NCBI GenBank assembly: GCA_022376515.1
Contig: WTXI01000177.1
Location: 1 to 64,000 of the forward strand
Length of the DNA: 64,000 nucleotides
Direction of reading: 5' to 3'
From: Lactifluus volemus
Lineage: Eukaryota; Basidiomycota; Agaricomycetes; Russulales; Russulaceae
A model generated the notes under the pieces. The model was not told the DNA's origin. It made no database searches and saw only the letters and a list, made by a program, of their open reading frames with translations. A program made the position numbers and the translations under genes. Position 1 is the first letter of the stretch. Each line of letters starts with the position of its first letter. Positions 56,065 to 64,000 of the stretch are shown piece by piece.

Positions 56065-56498
56065 GCTCCCTGGACACTTAGATACACAATTATGGGTAGA
56101 ATAAAAAATGCTATTATTCTGGACATTTACATCTGGTTTGGACAATATAAAAGAGTGTACTTTTCGACGTATTCACTTCAGTCTTGTTGCCTATGACTGA
56201 ACGCTATCTAATCTCACAGGCTATTATCTAAGCTATTTTTTCGACACTCCACCGCCGTGAACTGTGCCTAGGAGGATGTGGAGGAAGGAATTGTGGTCGA
56301 TCGGGCGTCGGAGTAGAGCGGGCAGTGCGACGAGGGCCCACGGGCCGGGGTTCCGGTAGGCGACGGGCGAGCGGGACATCGCCGACTACGCGTTTTGTGC
56401 ATTCGATAGAATAGGAGGCACCAGAACTGTCTCAATAAAGACCGCGCCCGAGGACGGCAAAATGTCCAAGAAACTTAACCCACGTCCACCATTTCTCC

Positions 56499-59400
56499 AT
56501 GCCTTCCGAGTCATATCTTGCATCTGCATCCCAGCTTCTGGGAAAAACTATCGACAACGGCGTGCTCCGTATCGAGGCCATCCTGGGTGCGGGGTCCTTC
56601 GGCGTTGTCTACCGTGCTGTCGACACCAACACAGGAGCGCAATATGCCGTCAAGTGTGTAGAGAAGCATGAGTCCGACTACCAAGCTCGCGAGCGCAGGC
56701 TACACGCGCGAGTTTCATCCCACCCTCACGTCCTCACGTTCCACTGTGAGATCAACACGGACCGCTATGTCTTCTTCGTCTACGATCTATGTGCTGGCAC
56801 ACTCCATTCGGTGATCAACAAGATGACTTTCTTCCGCGACGATGAACTCATCAAACGCGTTTTCATTCAAATCCTTGATGCGGTTGAATACTGTCATTCT
56901 CGTGGCGTGTACCACCGTGATCTGAAGCCGGAGAACATCCTCATTTCTGCTGAAAGCGAAGACATGAACGTTTTCCTTGCCGACTTTAGTCTTGCCACCA
57001 CGAGTCAAACGACGGAATCACCTTGTGGAACGCGGTGCTTCATGATCCCAGGTAATGTCAAATTTTCGGATGTCGTACGTCGTGAGCTAACACAATAGCA
57101 GAGTTGCAGCGCATGTTATGCTCCAATGTTCACAGAGACATTTCGGCACTCGCTACCACAAGCGAATCACTTTATGAAACGCCGTGCTTCACGATCCCAG
57201 GTATGTCAATTTTTCAGATGTCGTTCATCATGAGCTAACACAATAGCAGAGTCGCACCAGATGCCACCATACATCAGCAAAATGTTTATATGCTAGAGTT
57301 ACTAATGACGCTAGAGACAGCTAGCCGTACTAGCTTACCTGTTTCTAGGCATCCTAGCCGGTTTCTATTACGAATTCGACTTTTCTAGGTACTCTAGAAT
57401 TTGTACTAGGTTAAATGCGGTAATACTATCCCTGCGCCCCTCTCCGGTCACCCCCCCGTTCTAGCCACTCCATTTTTCTCACTCAATTCTCACTCAACCA
57501 CCACAAAATTTAGCCTACAGTATCTAGTACCATATCTGAATATATTCCGTGCATTTTTTCTTTCAGAAATTGTGGTGTGCTGTGGAATGAAATCAGTGCA
57601 TTTGTCACACATTTGTCACACTTGCCAACTGATGAGTCTGAAATTTGGTGTGACCTAGCGTGACTCACCGGAAGGGGGGCGACTGGAGGGGGGGCGACTG
57701 GAGAGGGGGCGGGGATAGTAAGAGGGACGCACAAGATCGGAAAACGATCTCATGTGTGCGGTCAATACTGAGGCTGTCACCTCGCATGCCGCATGCGTGG
57801 TAGAGGGGGTTGAGGAGAATTGAGATTGCAAAATGTTCAAAGGGACGTGAGTGCCAACTGCCAAGATCATGGCCGCGGACCTTGAGTGGTGGTGGGGGGC
57901 TGCAGGGATGCCGCAAGGGCAATGTCGCAGGGCGACCGTCGGGACAGCGGCAGCAGCAGCAAGGGGAGATGGCAAGGGCCACACAGAGTAGGAGGTGAAC
58001 CCGGGCGACGATAGCACAAGTCACTGGTGTCAGCTCTCGGACGGCCGCGACAGTGGCGCCCAAGCAACTGTGACACTATGGACCGTTTGCACGGCACGGT
58101 GCCCCCTCCGTGCCAGTGGGTAGACACGAGGGGAGGGGCGAGGCGACAACGGAGGTGACAGAGGAGGACGGGCGATGGAGGTGATACAGGAAGCGAGCGA
58201 CAAAGGGCCATGCAATAGTGCCAGTCACTGGCGTCAGGCGTTCAGACAGTCGCAATAGCGATGCCTGCGCGACCTTGACGCCGTTGACCGTCAAAGCATG
58301 GACCCCTCCCCTCAGTGCCGGGTGGATGCGAGAAGCAAGGGGATGTAAGGGAAGGAAGGAAAGTCAGTGGGAGAAGTCCAAAAAAATAATTCAGACGCAC
58401 CAGCATGGCCCATGCTTACAGACAGACTCAGTGGTGGGAGCGCGGGGAAGGCATCGCGAGGAGGCATTGCAACGGCAGCGTGGCGCCAGAGGGCGTGTGA
58501 CGGCTGCATCAGAGTGGACGACGATGGCTGTATCAGAGAGAAGGACAAGAGAAGGGGAGGCGATGACACCGAGGAGGCGAGAGGGTGGGCAGCGATAACA
58601 TCGGCAGCGACAGAGAGGAGGCGACAGAGCGAGAGGCGACATCGCCAAATAAAAATAAAAATGCACGAACTGAGGCAAGCCACGTTGAAATGAGCCGTAC
58701 AGTACTGTACAGTACAGCAGAAGGGCCAGGTGGGGATTAACTTGAAAAAACTTGCCAGGTAACTTGACGAGCATGGCCGCCCCGACTCCAGTCAGAATCA
58801 CTCCAAATTGGGAACGATTCCGTGCATTTGCCGCTAGTGGATGTCATGTCGGCAAGAGCTGTCGCGGCTTGCCCTTAGCGAGTCCTTAGCGACGTCAATA
58901 ATGTCGCGTCGCCTCAGGCCTCAGGGTCCAAAGGTTGTTCTCGTTTGCGATGTGGGAAGCAACGAGTTCTTCCTCCCAGTACACGCATCAAATTCAGTTG
59001 GGCTACTCACTTGCTTGTATGGGTGTACGGTACAGTACTGTATTGTAAGTTTCCTGGCCTTCAGGAAGTTGTCGGATCGTAAGCATGGGGGTGACATGTG
59101 TCATGTGGACCCGCCCAGGTTGACATTTCCGAGACAGGTGTCATATGTATGTGACACTTTATTTGCATTTATTTATCTGTGTTTGCATTGTTGTGCATTT
59201 GTCGATCTATTATTTATCAAGTCAACCCTCGGTCGCGGTATCAATTCCCTCTGCTTGCTCTCTGTCGCCACGTCCCCCCACTTCTCTCTCCTTTCTGTCG
59301 CTCTGCTCTGCCCCCGGTTGCTCCATCCGCCTCTCTGTCTCCACCACTGCCTGCCCTTTGGCATTGCTTCCCTCTCTCGCCCTTGCCTGTTGCCGCCACT

Positions 59401-61002
59401 GCCTGAGCTCTGGTATAGGGTGCATGCATAGTTTGACTCAGAGTTTAAAGGATGCCGTGATGAGAAGGAGGTCCAGAGTGACATCATGCAAGAGTGGTAC
59501 TTCCTCCCTGCTGACCGTCTCGGTCGCTGGCGCGGTGTGCAGATTCTGGCAGTCGAACATGGATCCGATGGAGGGGCCGTGCACTCTAGCCTTGGTAAGT
59601 GCATCGTGACCAAACTGGAGCCGCTACGATTTTATTCTTATAATCAAAAACTATTCCGGCATTTTTAGGAAGAGTGTGAGCTGCGGCATCAAGAAGTTTT
59701 GGTTGGATGATCCAACAGAGTAGGCGTATTCCCTTTTTTTTTTTCATCATTGGCTTATGCACCATCAGGGCAGTGCAGACTCTAAAGGATGTATTCAATG
59801 GCATGTACGTGTTTGGTTCGTGAGAGATTTACAAGGTTCATTCACTGACAGTGGAATCTATAGCGTGTGTCAGCGTCTCAAGGATATCCTTCGACAGTAT
59901 GAATCGTGGGAACATCATTTTGAATGTGTGATTCGGTCCAAGGAGCTCGAAGTTCTGCTATTCTGTGTTCGAGAAGTTGCTCAGCAGCAGCAGCTCGCGC
60001 AAGGACCCCTTGCTCTGGGATGATCCCTCGCCACCGCAGGAGCAACTCCAACTGGCCCATACGTTTACATGTCCTGTTTCGGCCCGCTGTTTGTACATAG
60101 TGTACCATGTTGTTGAATTAGATCTATGCAATGTTATCTGGATTTCTGAACTATCACTAAGCGCGAAATGTAGCCCTATAAAGTCAAGATGGTTCTAGTT
60201 TCAAAACTAGCACTAGCTGAGGAACTAGACCTATGTGTGGTACTAGAGAAAGTTGAAAAACTAGTGAAAGTAGAGCTTGCCTAGAGCTAGATGAGCTTCC
60301 TAAGTCGAGGCAAGTCTGCTTTCGCTAGCATAGGAACTTGATTACTAAATGTGACTAGGTGACACTAGCAGGTCTAGATCTAGCAACTCTAGCACCGCAA
60401 CATTTTCCTGATGTACACCAATGTTTACGGAGACATTTGGGCACTCGGTTGCATACTCGCCGAGATGATTTCCAATGTCCGCCTCTGGGGGAAGTCTGGG
60501 GAGACACCCCGAGAGGTTAATAGTATGTATCGCGACTACCTAATGGATCGACACTTTTTGTTCGACATACTCCCTATATCATACTCCGCCTACGTTCTCC
60601 TTCGGGGAATCTTCTCCGCGACATTGGATCCGAGTCTGCGTCCCTCCCTCGCAGATATTCGCAAGGAGGTTATGGAAATAGATACGTTTTTTTATTTCCG
60701 AACAGGAGGCGGTGCATTCTAGGTGGACAAGGTGGCTTGAGGAAACGATGGAGCAGAAGATAAATGCGCGCGGACAGAATGTCGACACATTCCGTCGTCC
60801 TTCCGAAACTCGCTCCTCGTGTGGATCATCGCCTTCGGGCGGCAGGGCATTTGAGTCAAGCTCTGCAGAACGGAGCGACGTACCCCTGTTGCCTCCTGCT
60901 CTGGTAGTAGAAGGTATGGGAATGGGGAAGAAGTCTAGGAGGCTAACGTTGCCACAACCACGAAAGCGACTTTTAAAGCGATTTGCTTTCCTGCTGAAGT
61001 AA
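56499..61002 (+). pseudogene. Ran1-like kinase, copy 4, split by a DNA insertion and frameshifted
   Basis: Exon 1 (56499-57051) is complete: GAGSFG, YAVKCVEK, HRDLKPEN, DFS, CGTRCFMIP (Pro of the usual CGTPCF replaced). The intron start and the first bases of exon 2 follow at 57052-57167, then a second, diverged copy of the exon 1 end, intron and exon 2 start (about 57165-57269). A 3.1-kb insertion follows (57272-60413). Exon 2 resumes at 60414 with YTNVYGDIWALGCILAEMI and continues to IRKEVMEIDTFF, where an extra T in a T run (about 60687-60693) shifts the frame. The shifted frame then runs to the stop at 61002 with the basic tail RKRLLKRFAFLLK. Three independent lesions make it a pseudogene, although exon 1 alone remains open. 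Confidence 0.88.
57272..60413. mobile_element. 3.1-kb terminal-inverted-repeat element with CTAG-rich ends
   Basis: Both ends read CATCAGSAAAATGTT inward, then a GCTAGAGTT block, and TA stands on both sides (57270-57271 and 60414-60415). The outermost about 150 bp left and 230 bp right are studded with CTAG words (for example 57292, 57313, 57327; 60187, 60198, 60204). The interior is GC-rich and low in complexity with AC- and GGCGA-type runs. It has many short open frames, none with a recognised transposase, and two similar GTACAGTACTGTA palindromic stretches near 58693 and 59030. The insertion splits kinase copy 4, which gives its boundaries. TA duplication would suit Tc1/mariner-type or similar transposition, but the family is unknown. 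Confidence 0.7.
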
Positions 61003-61701
61003 TCGACCGTGTATCATAAAGACTTTTCTATACTATTCAATGTGTCACATACTACCCATGGACAATCGGTATTCAGGAAACCTTTATTCACTATGAAATG
61101 ACTGAACACAAATCAAACGTCGTGGGTGTTGCTGACACATCCACTGTATGTCAACTAAGTTACCTAGACCCGCAGACTCGAGGCCAGTACATACATAAAT
61201 AGAATGTGATCGACCCAAAAAAAAGTTCATCGCAAAAGAAGTCCAACGGATGGCTAAGGGAGGAAAAAAAAAAGCGAACGTAGATTTCGAGCCTAGGCGC
61301 CAGGTAAAAACAAGGGTGATGGGGCAATATAACGCAAACAGGAGGTGACAGCGAAGGCGGTCCCCAAGGTAGTGTGGCAGGAGAGAACTCGAAAGAGGTT
61401 GGGTGTGAGTGTGATCGTGGAACGAGAGAATTAAGGAAGAGGATGCGCCAAAACATGGGACATACCACAACTATCTTATTTTAGTCAATATAGCATTATC
61501 TTTTAGCGACCTTTGGGACAAAACGGAGAGAGCATCCGAGAGACAGCAATACCGGGAGTGCAAAGGGACAAAAAAGCGAACAAAGAGAATCTTCTATCAG
61601 ATCTTGCGGCATCATCATCTCAAAACCCGTGGGGCGCCCTCGTTACCTTCCAACTTTAAAATGAGTACCAATACGCGTGCGCAATCGTGCTCATCGACGA
61701 A
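61003..61701. other. Intergenic between kinase 4 and F-box gene
   Basis: Contains the kinase 3' flank (61003-61080 resembles 47200-47280 after kinase 1) and the probable 3' UTR of the F-box gene. No supported coding frame. Confidence 0.5.
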
Positions 61702-63495
61702 TCAAGCTATGGCGAAAAAAAAGTCAGGGACGAAAGGATAGTGTTGAGTGTGGACACGAACCGTGTAGCACAGCAACGCGTCCTCGGACAAGATGCTCAA
61801 AACGTCCGCCTTCCCTGATAGCTCGTTGGGTAACCTGACTGCCTGCCGAGTCCGTCGTCCATCTCCGGCCGTTTCCTCTCTCCGGGGTAAGTACGAATTA
61901 ACGTACAGCAAACCCTCGTCCCAATCAGGCGGATGTGACACTGCGCGCATGCCGTACGTAACCATGTGCGCCTGCACGGTGTATGGCAGCCAGCGCGGGT
62001 TAGTAACGCGCGCAGCGTCGCACCACGCTGACCACGGCAGCACCATGGCCTTTGTTTGCAGGGAGGCCTTGAAGTGGTTGAGCAAAACACGTGCAGGAAC
62101 ATGTAGCTCGAACTGCTCCTCCCCACGTTCAACAGGGCTCGTCACAACGCGCAGCACGATAAGCCGCTCGCGCTGGTCGGCGTAAAAAGGAGATGAGCTG
62201 CCCTCGATAACCGAGGGATTCTCCCGCGTTGGTGGCAGGGCGTTGCGGCGTAGCTGGATGTACCGTGTAGTGGTGGCGCGGTTAATGGGAGGGAGCGCTA
62301 GTCGGAAGCGCACGGGCTCCGTTTCTCGCTGCTTTTGAGGCTGTTGTTGCTGCTCGGCCCCACGGCGCAAATCATATACATACAGGCTATCCTCCCTCGA
62401 CACCGAGTACAGTATGTGATGCTCGTCGAGAAAGTCGAACGATGAGAAGATAACCTCCGAGATCTTTCGACATACCAATCGGTGGATTCAGATTTGGAAA
62501 AAAAAAACTACAGTAGGTGGCGTGCGTACCTGATCGGAGACTAGGTCTCCTGTCTTCCAGTTCCAAACGGAGATAAAGTAAAGGCGAGTGCCCGCGGCAA
62601 CGTAATCCCCACAGACGCAGAGGTTAAACACGTCGAAGCGTCGCGTGTCATCCCACAAGCCGAAGCAACCGTCATGTTGGACGAGTGGGTGAACCGCGCC
62701 CGTCGAAAGCGTGCACGCATAGAACTTGCAGTCCCTAATGTCACGTGGGGGTGCTTTGTCAAGCCAAGTTAAAAGGGCCGACGAAAATCACGTACAAGAC
62801 ATAAATTAATAGATCTTGTGATGCATCAATGCACAGCTCGCCTGCGTCTTCGGGGAGACCAAGCACCCACTGGGAAGCCTCGACTTGACGGGGAGTGGAT
62901 GGGAGGCGCAAGACGAGTAGGTCGAGGCCGGGTTTTGGGGATGTATGCTCTTGTGTATGCTCGTAACGGAGACTCTGAGATGGAGGATGAGCGCTCGAGT
63001 CTGGATGGTTACCATCCCTGGAGAAGATGAGAATGTTGCCCGAGACGGCTCTCGGTGCGCTCCACCCTTCGAGTAGCCCCAACTTTTGGGGTTTGGCCGA
63101 GGGGAGGTTCCGCCAGGCGGTGACATGGGCTGCTAGCAGATTGAGCTTGTCCGCAGTGCCCAAGAAGCTCGAAGTGCCATCACACATTCCGTGCTTAGAG
63201 AGCTCGAGCTTGTAGCGGAGGCGCGCCGAGTGCGAAATTACCTGGTTGAGAGCACGACATGTCTGCGGGGAAGAGAATGACGGGGATGAGCAGAGTGTAG
63301 TCAGACTTAGATACTCACCAGCTGACAGGCAACCACTTGTTTGAAGTCGCACGACTCCAAAACTTTGACGATTAACTCCTCGGGGAGGAGGGTAATATGG
63401 GTGATGGTGGATCCTGGGAGTAATGGTAACGGGGTTGAGATGGAGGTGGAGGCCAAAGGACGGAGAGGGGAGATAAAATCAGAGAGGGTGACCAT
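61702..63495 (-). CDS. F-box domain protein
   Basis: Likely substrate receptor of an SCF ubiquitin ligase. The first ATG in frame is 63495 (MVTLSDFISPL); the open frame extends up to 63567 only through a TTG. The F-box, ITLLPEELIVKVLESCDF, crosses from exon 1 (63495-63319) over a GT-AG intron (63263-63318) into TCRALNQVI. A beta-rich C-terminal region without a named repeat follows: WVLGLPEDAGELCIDASQDL, then via an intron ending ATTAG near 62737 DCKFYACTLSTGAVHPLVQ, LYFISVWNWKTGDLVSDQ, and after another intron (about 62455-62530) ISEVIFSSFDFLDEHHILYS and VYDLRR, ending FFFAIA at 61702. This plan, an N-terminal F-box plus weak WD-like beta repeats, is typical of expanded F-box families in mushroom fungi. 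Target unknown. Confidence 0.85.
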
Positions 63496-64000
63496 AGAGA
63501 GAGAGTGGAAAAAAGGGTAAAGGTAATAATTAAGGGCAGCATCGGCAAGTGGTTCATTATAACTCAACTCAACTCTTGCTTCTTCTCAACTGCCCCCACT
63601 CGGCAAGCACCGTCTCGGATCCGTCTTGAAAACCTTATTTTAGTATGCCACACAGAGGAAGCGTAACGGTATGTGCCTGTTTGATTGTTGAGAGACCTCA
63701 TGAGTATCACAAACGTGATGGATACTAACGTTCCAGTCAATAGTCGGAATGCAGACCACTACAAAAGTAATTTATTGTCGTGTTGATTATTAATAACAAC
63801 GTTGTTTGGCCGCGGAGAAGCTGCCCGGGCCGCAACTGATGGACCTCATTTTCTTTTAACGCAACAACTATATAGTTCTCGTGCACCGTTAGCTAGTGGG
63901 TTGCATCCTTTTGGGTGGGTGAAAGGCTCTCCATCCGACTCGGAGTCGCTTTCACATGCTCAACGCTCATTCACGCCCATCGTTCATCGTTCAACGTTCA
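63496..64000. other. Upstream region of F-box gene
   Basis: About 500 bp with no supported gene. It presumably holds the F-box promoter. No TATA box or repeat stands out. Confidence 0.4.

Larger units (their letters stand above)
54205..56400 (-). mobile_element. LINE 3' end, fragments 4 and 6, split by an insertion
   Basis: 54205-54442 matches 50865-51095, and 56245-56330 continues with the sequence that follows in the unbroken copy (51096-51170: CTCCACCGCCGTGA). The 1.8 kb between is therefore an insertion absent from the left units. Confidence 0.6.
53014..56498. other. Spacer between kinases 3 and 4 with nested insertions
   Basis: Kinase flank and spacer repeat to about 54200, LINE fragment 4 (54205-54442), a short direct-repeat block (54442-54607), LINE fragment 5 (54866-55275), an inverted-repeat element (55355-56064), then the remainder of fragment 4/6 (56245-56400) and the kinase 4 promoter with AATAAAG near 56437. 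Confidence 0.6.

Noticed and set aside
58200..60200. Several open frames inside the 3.1-kb insertion, including QEWYFLPADRLGRW near 59486
   Set aside because: No recognised domain, different frames, low-complexity flanks; may be decayed coding sequence of the element but cannot be supported.
1..64000. CRISPR arrays, rRNA, tRNA genes
   Set aside because: No regularly spaced direct repeats of the CRISPR type; no cloverleaf with A/B-box promoter words was recognised by eye. A covariance-model search would be decisive.

Overview
The window reads as nuclear DNA of a basidiomycete fungus, most likely Agaricomycetes. Genes are split by many short introns of about 45 to 65 bp with GT-AG borders. The gene content fits: the Elongator subunit ELP1, the ribosome-biogenesis factor EFG1, aryl-alcohol-dehydrogenase-type aldo-keto reductases, a multi-exon microsomal P450, Ran1-like kinases, an F-box protein and chromodomain Ty3/gypsy retrotransposons. 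I cannot name a species from sequence alone.

Layout. 1-5957: a head-to-head housekeeping pair, ELP1 (minus, cut by the left window edge) and EFG1 (plus), with at most 76 bp between start codons. 8392-14251: two tandem minus-strand paralogues of an uncharacterised Pro/Ser-rich family that share a C-terminal LRRGGR tail. 14880-21760: a direct segmental duplication, each unit carrying one aldo-keto reductase gene on the minus strand. In both copies a short last exon is easily missed; it moves the stops to 16315 and 19445.

23544-40165: a three-level nest. An inverted-repeat (foldback) sequence is interrupted by a 16.2-kb gypsy element on the minus strand (23905-40153, TSD GTGTG). That element is itself interrupted between its RT and RNase H domains by an 8.5-kb gypsy element on the plus strand (27619-36083, TSD ATCGC). 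Both elements have a gag-pol junction built on GATTTTTGA with pol in the -1 frame, a chromodomain, and a primer-binding site complementary to the predicted 5' end of their own RNA (Tf1/sushi-type self-priming). The inner pol is open for 1485 codons, but its gag carries frameshifts. The outer element is decayed. The inner U3 carries eight perfect TGASTCA (AP-1/Gcn4-type) sites in a strict 14/12-bp alternation just upstream of its TATA box.

41038-44560: an intact P450 gene followed by a truncated P450 relic. 45938-61002: four Ran1-like Ser/Thr kinase copies. The first keeps DFG. The other three have DFS and a new basic C-terminal tail. The second and third sit in a near-identical 3.36-kb direct duplication. 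The fourth is a pseudogene split by a 3.1-kb terminal-inverted-repeat insertion flanked by TA and broken by a frameshift. Truncated 3' ends of a LINE-type retrotransposon lie upstream of each of the last three kinase copies and may have driven the duplications. 61702-63495: an F-box gene on the minus strand.

The left 21 kb and the far right look like ordinary gene space; 23.5-61 kb is a transposon-rich, rapidly rearranging accessory segment. No rRNA, tRNA or CRISPR was recognised.
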